Below are positions 1 to 6,480 of a stretch of DNA of 34,441 nt, one piece after another; within the stretch, counting starts at the first letter, position 1, and each line of letters opens with the position of its first letter. The notes under the pieces were generated by a model. The model searched no databases. It was not told where the DNA came from and saw nothing but the letters and a program-made list of their open reading frames with translations. Position numbers and translations under genes: made by a program. The stretch is from contig JANQKO010000373.1 in assembly GCA_028281075.1 (NCBI GenBank), positions 1 to 34,441 of the forward strand. Direction: 5' to 3'. The stretch comes from Alphaproteobacteria bacterium (GTDB lineage: Bacteria > Pseudomonadota > Alphaproteobacteria > GCA-2731375).

Positions 1-261
1 CTCAATCTCGGCTACCGCGACGTTGCGGCGCTGGCCGAAGTGGTGATCGACGCGGCGCGGCTCGGCCTCGATATCGGCGGGATGGACGTGTTGCGGCATC
101 GAACTCGGCGATGGCGGCGGCCGGCCCCTCGTCCAGCGCCCGCCGCGCGTTCAGCAGCGTGGCGCGCACGGCAAGCGGCGCCTGCTCGACGATCCGGCCC
201 GCGATCTCGGCGGCGCGGGCGAGCTCCTGTCCGGCCGGCACGACCGCCTGCACGAAGTTGA
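1..261 (+). pseudogene. UbiH-family monooxygenase, C-terminal fragment, disrupted
   Basis: Frame 1 opens mid-gene. Its first 31 codons read LNLGYRDVAALAEVVIDA followed by ARLGLDIGGMDVL, which resembles the conserved C-terminal segment of UbiH/UbiF/COQ6 FAD-dependent ubiquinone-biosynthesis hydroxylases (a GLNLGLRDVAALAEVL-type motif). In that family about 70-80 further residues normally follow. Here recognisable sequence stops at about base 93, and the frame then runs through the antisense of the enoyl-CoA hydratase gene to a stop at 259-261, giving an Arg/Pro/Ala-rich nonsense tail. The 5' part lies outside the window. I infer a gene whose 3' end has been removed, or an assembly join. The assignment rests on one short motif, so the exact member of the UbiH group cannot be named. 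Confidence 0.5.
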
Positions 262-799
262 GGCGCAGCGCCGTCTCGGCGTCGAACTCGTCGCCCGTCA
301 GCAGGTACAGCATGGCGTTGCCCCAGCCCGCCCGCTCGACCATGCGGAGCGTGGCGCCGCCGGCGGCCATGATGCCGCGCTTGACCTCAAGCTGGGAGAA
401 GCGGCAATCGTCGGCCGCCACCACGATATCGGCGGCCAGCATCAGCTCGATGCCGATGGTGAACGTGATGCCCTTGACGGCCGCGACCATGGGCTTCGTC
501 CGCCGTGGCGGGTAGCGGTCGAGCGGATCGACCTGGTCGGCAGACCATTCCCGCTCGCCGGCTTCGAGCAGGGGCGCCATCCTGGCGAGATCGAGGCCGG
601 CGGTGAAATGGTCGCCATGCGCGAACAGCAGCCCGCACCAGTAATCATCGTTGTGCTCGAGCTCGGTATAGGCGGCGGCGAGCTCGGCCTGCATCTTCGG
701 CGTGAAGCCGTTCAGCTTGGCCGGCCGGTCGATGCCGATGCGCAGGATGCGGCCATCGGCCTCCGATGTGATGCGGCCGTCGGTCACGGCGTCGTTCAT
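2..799 (-). CDS. Enoyl-CoA hydratase/crotonase-family protein with foreign C-terminal tail
   Basis: The protein has 265 residues from the ATG at 797-799; a longer frame upstream is not crotonase-like. Crotonase features are the oxyanion-hole segment GDHFTAGLDL near residue 65, the second oxyanion segment KGITFTIGIELMLAADI near 112-128, and SQLEVKRGIMAAGGATLRM, in which the Glu aligns with one catalytic Glu of mitochondrial hydratase. The second catalytic Glu position (MEMVLTGD in the rat enzyme) reads MLYLLTGD, so the reaction could differ from simple hydration. Family members act on acyl-CoA thioesters in the cytoplasm. Homology ends at about EFDAAT (base 95). The last 30 or so residues are the antisense of the UbiH-like fragment and replace the usual C-terminal helix. 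The length looks normal only by coincidence. Confidence 0.8.
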   Translation of the reverse strand: MNDAVTDGRITSEADGRILRIGIDRPAKLNGFTPKMQAELAAAYTELEHNDDYWCGLLFAHGDHFTAGLDLARMAPLLEAGEREWSADQVDPLDRYPPRRTKPMVAAVKGITFTIGIELMLAADIVVAADDCRFSQLEVKRGIMAAGGATLRMVERAGWGNAMLYLLTGDEFDAETALRLNFVQAVVPAGQELARAAEIAGRIVEQAPLAVRATLLNARRALDEGPAAAIAEFDAATRPSRRYRGRAAPRRSPLRPAPQRRGSRD

Positions 800-830
800 G
801 CGTCTCCTCCCACTCTTCCGTAACGGATCG

Positions 831-1457
831 TCAATGGCGCCGGAACAGCACCGAAAGATTGTTGGCCGGCATCTCGACGGTCCGCGCGAGGTCCAGGCCG
901 TTGGCCGCGGCGCAGGCGGCGACGTCGGCGAGATCACGAATGCCCCAGGCCGGGTTCCGCCGCCGCAGCGAGGCGTCGAAAGCAAGGTTGCTCTCGGCCG
1001 TCGGCACATCGTCGCGGATATAGGGCCCGTACATATAGAGCAGACCGCCCGGCGGCAGCAGCCGGCCGGCACCGGCCATGAGTCCCTCGCAGACCGACCA
1101 GGGCGCGATGTGGATCATGTTCGCGTTCATCACCGCGACAAGATCGGCGGCGATGTCGGCAATGCCCCAGTCGTCGCCGGTCACGTCGATGCGGCGCGGC
1201 GGCACCAGGTTCGGCAGCCCGGCCTCGGCCGCCCAGGCCGCGATGCTGGCGAGATTCCCGTCCTCGCGGTCGCTGGGCGCCCAGCGCAGCGCCGGAAACT
1301 GCGCGGCCAGATAGACGGCATGCTCGCCGCTGCCGCTGGCGGTTTCCAGCACCGTGCCGGCCGCCGGCAGCGCGTCGCGCAGCACGTCACGGATGAACTG
1401 GCGGTTGCGGGCCGTCGCCGGCGCGTGCCGGCGGGCGTCGAGATCGGGCGCGGACAT
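831..1457 (-). CDS. DUF938 family SAM-dependent methyltransferase-like protein
   Basis: A 208-residue cytoplasmic protein of the DUF938 family, which has a class I methyltransferase fold. The N-terminal region carries the Arg/Asn-rich lead-in (HAPATARNRQFI) followed by the SAM-binding glycine motif VLETASGSGEHAVYLA near residues 36-51. An acidic strand end (APSDRED) follows near 59-65, then NANMIHIAPW near 111-120, a hallmark of the family, and a GGLLYMYGPY strand. No substrate is known to me for the family. It starts at an ATG with no clear Shine-Dalgarno sequence. The 31-base gap to the hydratase start and the shared orientation suggest possible co-transcription. Confidence 0.85.
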   Translation of the reverse strand: MSAPDLDARRHAPATARNRQFIRDVLRDALPAAGTVLETASGSGEHAVYLAAQFPALRWAPSDREDGNLASIAAWAAEAGLPNLVPPRRIDVTGDDWGIADIAADLVAVMNANMIHIAPWSVCEGLMAGAGRLLPPGGLLYMYGPYIRDDVPTAESNLAFDASLRRRNPAWGIRDLADVAACAAANGLDLARTVEMPANNLSVLFRRH

Positions 1458-1521
1458 GGGTCCGAATTAAGGGGGAAGCGGCCGGCAAACTCAAGGCCGG
1501 GAACGCGGAATCACGTCGGCG

Positions 1522-2796
1522 TCAGGATTCGTCCGGCACCGCCAGCCGACGTTCGATGAAGCGGCGCACGGGTGCCGGTGGGACAAGGTCGAGGGCCGCG
1601 CGCCACGCCACCCGCGCCGGTCCGGGACGGCCGAGGCGGCGCAGGAATTCGGCCCGCGTGGCCGGCAGCAGGTAATAGCGGACGAGCGCCGGATGGCCGT
1701 CAAGGCCGGCGATGGCGTCGAGGCCGGCGGCGGGGCCGTCAAGCATGGCGACGGCGACCGCGCGATTCAGGGCCAGCACCGGGGACGGGCTGCGTGTGAC
1801 GAGCTGGTCGTAGTAGCCGAGGATGGCGGCCCAGTCGGTCGCGGCGAAATCGTTGGCGGCGGCGTGGCAGGCGGCGATGCCGGCCTGCAGGTGAAAATCG
1901 CTGACATCCTCGCCCCGGCCGGCCTGTTGAAGGTGACGGAAGCCGGCGGCGATGGCCTGGCGGTCCCAACGGCCGCGGTCCTGTTCCTCGAGCAGCAGCA
2001 ATTCGCCCTCGTCGTCGAGCCGGGTCGGCAGGCGCGCGACCTGGAACTGGAGCAGGGCCGTCAGCGCGTGCGCCGTCGGGCCGCCGGTCACGGGATGGGC
2101 CGCCACCAGACCGGCCAGCCGGATCGCCGCACGGCAGATATCGGCCTGGATCAGGGCATCACCGCCGCTCGCCGCATAGCCCTTGTTGAACAGAAGGTAG
2201 ATCACGTCCAGCACCGAGCGCAGGCGCGCCGGCAGCTCGACCGGCGCCGGCACGGCGTAACCAATCTGCCGGTCGCGCAGGCGGCGCTTGGCGCGGACCA
2301 GGCGCTGGGCGATGGCCGCCTCCTCGACCAGGAAGGCCTGGGCGATCTCGCGCACGCCGAAGCCGCAGACGGTCTTCAGCGTCAGCGCCACGCGCGCGTC
2401 GGCCTGCACGGCCGGGTGGCAGCAGGTGAAGATCAGGCGCAGCTCGTCGTCGGCGATCTCCGTGGCGAAGACGGCCTCGGGCGCCTTCTCCAGCCGGGCC
2501 TCCAGCAGGTCCATCACCTCGACCGGCGCGTCCGGAAAACGCGCCCGCCGCCGCAGCACATCCAGCGCCCGGTTGCGGGCCACGCGATAGAGCCAGGCGG
2601 CGGGGTCGTCCGGCACGCCCCGGAACGGCCAGTGGCGGAGCGCACGCGTCAGCGCTTCCTGGACCACGTCCTCGACCAGGTCCAGGTTCTCCGGCCCGAG
2701 CGCGCGGGTCAGCACGGCGACCATCCGTCCCGCCTGCCGGCGGAACAGATGGTCGACCAGCAGATCGACGTCGGACGAGCGCCCGGGCGTCGCCAT
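1522..2796 (-). CDS. ECF42-type RNA polymerase sigma factor with C-terminal extension
   Basis: A 424-residue sigma-70-family protein of the extracytoplasmic-function type. Region 2 covers roughly residues 15-85, including DVVQEALTRALRHW and AWLYRVARNRALDVLRRR. Region 4, with the helix-turn-helix, is near 130-175 (CGFGVREIAQAFLVEEAAI, then QRLVRAKRRLRD). The remaining 240 or so residues are the large helical extension (DUF6596-like, including GDALIQADICRAAIRLAGLV and ALNRAVAVAM) that marks the ECF42 group. ECF42 factors are typically encoded beside YciI/DGPF proteins and have no classical anti-sigma factor, and that arrangement is present here: the YciI gene ends 9 bases upstream. The pair is probably transcribed from the candidate promoter at 3202-3228. 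The inducing signal is not visible. Confidence 0.9.
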   Translation of the reverse strand: MATPGRSSDVDLLVDHLFRRQAGRMVAVLTRALGPENLDLVEDVVQEALTRALRHWPFRGVPDDPAAWLYRVARNRALDVLRRRARFPDAPVEVMDLLEARLEKAPEAVFATEIADDELRLIFTCCHPAVQADARVALTLKTVCGFGVREIAQAFLVEEAAIAQRLVRAKRRLRDRQIGYAVPAPVELPARLRSVLDVIYLLFNKGYAASGGDALIQADICRAAIRLAGLVAAHPVTGGPTAHALTALLQFQVARLPTRLDDEGELLLLEEQDRGRWDRQAIAAGFRHLQQAGRGEDVSDFHLQAGIAACHAAANDFAATDWAAILGYYDQLVTRSPSPVLALNRAVAVAMLDGPAAGLDAIAGLDGHPALVRYYLLPATRAEFLRRLGRPGPARVAWRAALDLVPPAPVRRFIERRLAVPDES

Positions 2797-2805
2797 GCGC
2801 CGCCG

Positions 2806-3156
2806 TCAGACCTCGTCGACCTGCCGGACCTCGATGCTGCCGCCGAAGGCAAGATGCGGGCAGGTTCCGGCGATCTCGACCGCCTCGTCGTAGTCGCCGG
2901 CCTCGATCTGGAAATAGCCGCCGATCACCTCCTTGGTCTCGGCGTAGGGGCCGTCGGTCACCGAAACACCGCCGCCGCCCGGCCGCAGCACCTTGCCGTG
3001 ATCGTCGGTCAGCTTGTCGCCGCCGACCAGCTTGCCGGCCTCGCCCATGCGCTGGCTCCAGTCGCGGTACTTCTGGATGATGCCCTGGATTTCCTCCGGC
3101 GACAGGTCACCGGCGTCGGTTGCCCGTTCGTGCAACAACAGCATGTATCTCGGCAT
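2806..3156 (-). CDS. YciI/DGPF-domain protein, ECF42 partner
   Basis: A 116-residue protein beginning MPRYMLLLHE, the standard first strand of YciI-like proteins (dimeric ferredoxin-like fold). It contains the family signature as TDGPYAETKEVIGGYF near residues 67-82, and ends in the EVRQV strand. The ATG at 3154-3156 has a good GGAGGA ribosome site 8 bases upstream. It precedes the ECF42 sigma gene by 9 bases and is almost certainly co-transcribed with it. DGPF proteins are the recurrent neighbours and regulon members of ECF42 sigma factors; their biochemical role is unclear. No signal peptide or membrane segment is present, so it should be cytoplasmic. Confidence 0.9.
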   Translation of the reverse strand: MPRYMLLLHERATDAGDLSPEEIQGIIQKYRDWSQRMGEAGKLVGGDKLTDDHGKVLRPGGGGVSVTDGPYAETKEVIGGYFQIEAGDYDEAVEIAGTCPHLAFGGSIEVRQVDEV

Positions 3157-3201
3157 CGCCTTGCTCCTCCGTTGCCATGTTCATTGCCCTTCCGGACCTG
3201 A

Positions 3202-3228
3202 GACGAACGGCCGGCGACGGAATCGACA
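3202..3228 (-). promoter_or_regulatory. Candidate ECF42-dependent promoter of the YciI-sigma operon
   Basis: Read on the minus strand, TGTCGA (3223-3228) is followed after exactly 17 bases by CGTC (3202-3205), about 45 bases before the YciI start codon. From memory of work on ECF42 sigma factors, their target promoters carry TGTCGA at -35 and a CGA/CGTC-like -10, so the match, spacing and position fit autoregulation. This is a pattern match only, and single hexamers occur by chance in high-GC DNA. Confidence 0.5.
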
Positions 3229-3246
3229 GGCGGCGGCGTTCCGGGA

Positions 3247-3903
3247 TCAGCCGACGTGTCCCGGCCGGCCGATCATCGACAGGAATTCGCGGCGGGTCGT
3301 CGGGTTGTCGCGGAACTCGCCCAGCATGCGGCTGGTCACCATGTCGACGCCCGGCTTGTGCACGCCGCGCGTGGTCATGCATTGATGCGCCGCCTCGACG
3401 ACGACGCCGACGCCGTGCGGCTGCATGACCTCGTTGATGGTGTTGGCGATCTGCGCCGTCATCTTCTCCTGGATCTGCAGCCGCCGGGCATAGACCTCGA
3501 CGACCCGGGCCAGCTTGGAGATGCCGACGACCCGGCGCTTGGGCAGATAGCCGACATGCACGACGCCGATGATCGGCACCACGTGATGCTCGCAATGGCT
3601 CTCGAAACGGATGTCGCGCAGCACGACCATTTCGTCGTAGCCATCGGTTTCCTCGAAGGTGCGCTGCAGCAACTCGACCGGATCGGAGGTATAGCCGGCG
3701 AAGAACTCCTCGTAGGCGCGCACGACCCGGTCGGGCGTGCCGAGCAGGCCCTCGCGGTCCGGATCGTCGCCGGCCCAGCGGATCAGCGTTCGGACCGCCT
3801 CCTCCGCCTCTTTCCGGCTGGGCCGGCGCGCGACGGCCTCGGTACGTTCTCTTGCCAGGTTCTCGGTCAAATCACTAACCCCGGCGCCCATGATGTCGTT
3901 CAT
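3247..3903 (-). CDS. folE: GTP cyclohydrolase I (FolE)
   Basis: A 218-residue enzyme converting GTP to 7,8-dihydroneopterin triphosphate, the first step of tetrahydrofolate (and pterin or queuosine-type) biosynthesis, in the cytoplasm. Zinc ligands are visible as C104 and H107 in [11 protein letters not shown] and C175 in [12 protein letters not shown]. The 71-residue spacing between the two Cys matches the E. coli enzyme. Other conserved blocks are [39 protein letters not shown] and the C-terminal TRREFLSMI. The start at 3901-3903 gives about 30 residues before the conserved core, within the normal range. It is divergent from the nuclease-like gene at 4113, with a 209-base intergenic region in which I see no convincing operator. 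Confidence 0.95.
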   Translation of the reverse strand: MNDIMGAGVSDLTENLARERTEAVARRPSRKEAEEAVRTLIRWAGDDPDREGLLGTPDRVVRAYEEFFAGYTSDPVELLQRTFEETDGYDEMVVLRDIRFESHCEHHVVPIIGVVHVGYLPKRRVVGISKLARVVEVYARRLQIQEKMTAQIANTINEVMQPHGVGVVVEAAHQCMTTRGVHKPGVDMVTSRMLGEFRDNPTTRREFLSMIGRPGHVG

Positions 3904-4112
3904 ATCCTTACCCCCGACAGCTTACGGTGTCCCGCGCCCCACGACCACTCGTCAAGGTGCCGATCATCGGTCCCCGTCATGGCGCAAGACTTCAGGACAT
4001 AGCCCGGCAGGTACCGAATTCCAGCCCGACGGCACCCGCCCGGATGCGATTGATAACACATCTCTCGGCAGCGTGAATGGCCAGCCGGCGGGGGCGGCGG
4101 TAACATCGCCGC

Positions 4113-4571
4113 ATGCTTCGAAAACTGGTTCTCGCGATCTGCCTGTCGCTGCCGGCCAGCGCCATGGCGGCGGAATTGAGCGGCCCGTTCGAGGTCATCG
4201 ACGCCGGCACGATCGCCATCGCCGGCCAGCAGGTGCGCCTGCGCGGCATCCGGCCGCCGGCACCCGACGCGGAATGCGCGTTCCGGGAAAAGACCATCCC
4301 CTGCGGACGGGTCGCGCGCGCGGCGCTGCTGGATCTGACGGCCGGGGCGCGGGTCCGCTGCACGACGACGGGCCGGGACGGCCGGGGCCGGACGACGGCG
4401 ATCTGCCGGGCGAACGGCTACGACCTGTCCGAGGGCATGGTCTATACCGGCTGGGCGCGCGCCGCCGACGCGCGCTACCGGCGGTTCGAGGCGGATTCAC
4501 GCCAGCGCCGGCGCGGCCTGTGGCAGGGCGCGTTCGCCCTGGACGACGACACCGGCCAGGCCCGGAACTGA
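4113..4571 (+). CDS. Secreted staphylococcal-nuclease-fold protein, probably inactive
   Basis: A 152-residue protein with a signal peptide (MLRKLVLAICLSLPASAMA, likely cleaved before AELSG). The mature part follows the thermonuclease fold: a first strand FEVIDAGTIAIAG, then VRLRGIRPP, and a GRDGRGRTTAIC segment corresponding to the DKYGRGLAYIY region of the S. aureus enzyme, ending in GLWQGAF. By that alignment the two catalytic arginines are kept (R in VRL, R in GRGR), but the calcium and base residues are changed: IDGDT becomes IDAGT and DTPE becomes RPPA. I infer a periplasmic protein that keeps the fold but probably not nuclease activity. Four Cys could form disulfides. Confidence 0.75.
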   Translation: MLRKLVLAICLSLPASAMAAELSGPFEVIDAGTIAIAGQQVRLRGIRPPAPDAECAFREKTIPCGRVARAALLDLTAGARVRCTTTGRDGRGRTTAICRANGYDLSEGMVYTGWARAADARYRRFEADSRQRRRGLWQGAFALDDDTGQARN

Positions 4572-4628
4572 CAGCGCCCCCCATATTTGCTACACCCGCC
4601 GTCGAGGATGCGGTGTTAGAGCCTGTTT

Positions 4629-4654
4629 GAACATGGGCCTGTCGGCCCATGTTC
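4629..4654. repeat. Perfect 11-bp inverted repeat (hairpin)
   Basis: GAACATGGGCC (4629-4639), loop TGTC, then GGCCCATGTTC (4644-4654): a perfect 11-bp stem with a 4-base loop, between the nuclease-like gene and the IalB-like gene. There is no T-run after it, so it is not a classical intrinsic terminator. It could attenuate read-through, protect an RNA 3' end or be a protein-binding palindrome. Confidence 0.6.
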
Positions 4655-4694
4655 GGGGTCTTGCCGGTCGCAAACGGACACTCAGAGCACTGAT

Positions 4695-5219
4695 ATGCGG
4701 GCCGTTCTTCCAGCCTTGATACTGCTCACGGTCGTGGCGACGGAGGCCTTGGCCGCCTATGTCTTCTATTTCCGCAGCTATGGCGACTGGTCGATCGTCT
4801 GCTGGCGCGAGCTGGTCGACGACGGCAGCAAGCGCTGCCGCTTCAGCGCGCCCAGCGCCTCGCTGGACCATACGACACGCCAGAACGTCATCCTGGTGCA
4901 CGAATACGCCCCGGAACGGTTCCAGATCGCCATCGAAGTGCGCGACGACGTGCTGTCGGACCTGCCGGCATTCCTGCGTGTCGACGGCCAGGTGGTGTAC
5001 GAAACACCGGTCGATGGCGGGCTGGCGCGCTGGACCGGCGCCGACGCGATGGCCATCCTGAACCAGATGATGGCCGGCGAGCGCCTGGTCTACCGCGTCC
5101 AGACGGCGCCGGACGGGCTGCCGCACGATACCCGGATCGGCCTGGACGGGTTCGGCGACGGGCTGAACGATTACCGCCAACTGCTGCGCGCGCACGAGAT
5201 GTTCGACCCGGCGAACTGA
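4695..5219 (+). CDS. Exported IalB-like (invasion-associated locus B family) protein
   Basis: A 174-residue protein with an N-terminal hydrophobic segment (ALILLTVVATEALAAYVFYF) acting as signal peptide or anchor. The following YGDWSIVCWRELVDDG and KRCRFSAP segments resemble the start of IalB-domain proteins (a GDWxxxC...KRC pattern), and IGLDGFGDGLNDYRQLL resembles their C-terminal SLxGFxxALxxL element. The middle part (LPAFLRVDGQVVYETPV) fits the beta-rich core. The family is periplasmic or envelope-associated and common in alphaproteobacteria; a molecular function is not established. The 4629-4654 hairpin lies just upstream and a stem-loop follows the stop. The family call is by pattern only and moderately sure. 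Confidence 0.5.
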   Translation: MRAVLPALILLTVVATEALAAYVFYFRSYGDWSIVCWRELVDDGSKRCRFSAPSASLDHTTRQNVILVHEYAPERFQIAIEVRDDVLSDLPAFLRVDGQVVYETPVDGGLARWTGADAMAILNQMMAGERLVYRVQTAPDGLPHDTRIGLDGFGDGLNDYRQLLRAHEMFDPAN

Positions 5220-5260
5220 CACGGGCGTCCGTTCAGGCGGAACCGGGCCGGGCCGGTCCA

Positions 5261-5288
5261 GATTCCGCGTGAGCGGAAAACGCTCTAG
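5261..5288. terminator. Stem-loop between convergent genes, possible bidirectional terminator
   Basis: TTCCGC (5263-5268), loop GTGA, GCGGAA (5273-5278), followed by a second possible stem AGCG-GAAAA-CGCT (5272-5284). It sits between the end of the plus-strand IalB-like gene (5219) and the stop of the minus-strand small ORF (5285). On the minus strand the sequence GCGTTTTCCGC follows the stop. Similar GATTCCGC..GAGCGGAA elements are, to my recollection, frequent between alphaproteobacterial genes, but this could not be verified here. Confidence 0.35.
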
Positions 5289-5443
5289 ATCAGCGCGGCA
5301 ACCACACCGGCGATGCCGGCCCAACCGAGGACCGACAACATGCCGATCAGGCCGATCGAGCGGCGTTTGCTCATTCTCGACCGCGGCCGCGGATCGGGCG
5401 TCCGCCGACCTTCGAAACGCGTTACAGCACCGGATCCGTTCAT
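5285..5443 (-). CDS. Small single-pass membrane protein, 52 residues
   Basis: ATG at 5441-5443, TAG at 5285-5287. The product starts MNGSGAVTRFEGRRTPDP, has a basic stretch (RPRSRMSKRRS) and ends in a hydrophobic helix (IGLIGMLSVLGWAGIAG, then VVAALI). A strong GGGGGGAG ribosome site lies 3 bases before the ATG. The positive-inside pattern (Arg/Lys-rich N-terminus, C-terminal helix reaching the last residue) resembles small tail-anchored inner-membrane proteins. No family is recognised. An internal ATG (MSKRRS) could give a shorter 29-residue form. The gene is convergent with the IalB-like gene and is followed by the stem-loop at 5261-5288. Evidence is the start context plus coherent topology; no homology is claimed. 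Confidence 0.55.
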   Translation of the reverse strand: MNGSGAVTRFEGRRTPDPRPRSRMSKRRSIGLIGMLSVLGWAGIAGVVAALI

Positions 5444-5790
5444 TGCTCCCCCCAAGAAAGTAAAACGGATGAAAATCTGCGGCCGACACCTCGGCTACGA
5501 AAACATGCGTCGCGGACACCTCCGGTGGCCTCTTCAGGCTCTTGGCTAAGGATGATGGGATGTTCGTGTCACTGTGGCGAAGAAGGCGGAGAGATGATTT
5601 CCCTACTCAAGCAGTTCCACCGAGCCGTTATTCGTATTCGAGCCGTCGATTACTCGGCTTGTGGCGCGGTTACGTCCCTTTGACGTCGATCATGATCAAG
5701 TAACGCCGGGATGTAAATACTGGTGATATCGCCAGCCTGCCGCCGGGCCGGTGCTTGTGTTAGAATTCACGCGCGGGACGAGGGCGTCGC
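5444..5790. other. 347-base intergenic region, lower GC, no firm gene
   Basis: This stretch upstream of both the minus-strand small ORF and the plus-strand genes at 5791/5952 is visibly less GC-rich than its surroundings, as expected for promoters. It contains a 29-codon plus-strand ORF (ATG 5594, stop 5681-5683; product begins MISLLKQFHRAVIRI) with AAGGCGGAG upstream, which may or may not be real. It also holds an imperfect 16-base palindrome CTGGTGATATCGCCAG (5720-5735) and a TAGAAT hexamer at 5761 that could be a -10 box for the downstream plus-strand ORFs, although no good -35 accompanies it. Confidence 0.4.
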
Positions 5791-5952
5791 ATGCCGAACC
5801 GCACATCGTCGGACCGTGAGGCGCCGGCCGCGGATGTTCAAGAATGTCCGGGAAACCCGGCATATCGGGTTGACGGACGAGTCTGGGATACGACAGTCGT
5901 GCACCGTCGCCGACGAGCGGCGCGACGGCGCACCAGGATCAGGTGGTCGTAA
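5791..5952 (+). CDS. Possible 53-residue ORF translationally coupled to the next gene
   Basis: ATG at 5791 after GACGAGGG; the frame stays open for 53 codons to TAA at 5950-5952. The stop overlaps the next gene's ATG as TAATG, a typical coupling arrangement. The product begins MPNRTSSDREAPAADVQE and ends in a strongly basic tail (HRRRRAARRRTRIRWS). No family is recognised. Arg-rich composition is common in spurious high-GC frames, so the coupling geometry is the main argument. It might instead be only a leader that sets translation of the downstream gene. Confidence 0.3.
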   Translation: MPNRTSSDREAPAADVQECPGNPAYRVDGRVWDTTVVHRRRRAARRRTRIRWS

Positions 5953-6293
5953 TGGGTAAAGAGCCGACCGGCGCCAACAATCCAGCCGCCGCCAGCGACA
6001 TACCACCCGAACTCCTGGCCGAGGAATGGGCGAATCGGTGTCTTGGCCCGCTGCAGATACTGTCCTGGCCCGACCGCCTGGTGGCGCTGAAGGAAATGCA
6101 TGACCAGCTCCGCGACGACTTCCGCGATTTCACCGTGTTCTGCGAGGTGTTCCCCCAGTTCGTGCGCATCCTGGTCGAGCGGCTGGGCAACGAGCCGATC
6201 CATTGCCTGGAGCAGGCCCACATCTACGCGAACTCGGCCGATCCCGATCACCGCACCATGGCCGGCGCCTGGCTGAAGCGCGGCCAAGCCTGA
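5952..6293 (+). CDS. Hypothetical protein, 113 residues
   Basis: The ATG at 5952-5954 is preferred because AGGTGG lies 5 bases upstream; a GTG at 5943 would add three residues. The product is acidic to neutral and soluble, with no signal peptide or membrane helix. It appears mostly helical (PPELLAEEWANRCLG, then LVALKEMHDQLRDDFRDF), and the C-terminal half contains VFPQFVRILVERLG and HIYANSADPDHRTMAGAW. I do not recognise the family. The balanced composition and amphipathic helices argue that it is a real gene. It is followed by the inverted repeat at 6352-6438, beyond which the convergent prsT gene ends. Confidence 0.6.
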   Translation: MGKEPTGANNPAAASDIPPELLAEEWANRCLGPLQILSWPDRLVALKEMHDQLRDDFRDFTVFCEVFPQFVRILVERLGNEPIHCLEQAHIYANSADPDHRTMAGAWLKRGQA

Positions 6294-6351
6294 CAGGCCG
6301 GCCCGAAACCACTTACCGCCGCGTCGCGGATACGGCAAGGCAGCGAATGTC

Positions 6352-6438
6352 ACCGCCAAGACGCCAAGGCACCAAGATCATGGCCACCGGCATGGTGGCC
6401 GGACTGCCTGATCCTTGGTGCCTTGGCGCCTTGGCGGT
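6352..6438. repeat. 87-base inverted repeat with internal hairpin between convergent genes
   Basis: The left arm (6352-6380, starting ACCGCCAAGACGCCAAGG) pairs with the right arm (6409-6438, ending TTGGCGCCTTGGCGGT) along about 29 bases with one mismatch and one bulge. Inside sits a second perfect 7-bp hairpin, GGCCACC-GGCAT-GGTGGCC (6382-6400). Each arm itself contains a short direct repeat, CGCCAAG. The element lies exactly between the convergent stops at 6293 and 6481. It could be a REP/MITE-like mobile palindrome or a bidirectional transcription terminator; no T-run is present. Confidence 0.75.
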
Positions 6439-6480
6439 AAACCCTGGCTGAGAGAACGACTTGGGGACGGCCGCCCCGGG

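Noticed and set aside
5263-5284. Start of a CRISPR-like or tandem repeat array near the short stem-loop
   Set aside because: Only one copy with two overlapping stems; no regularly spaced repeats occur anywhere in the window.
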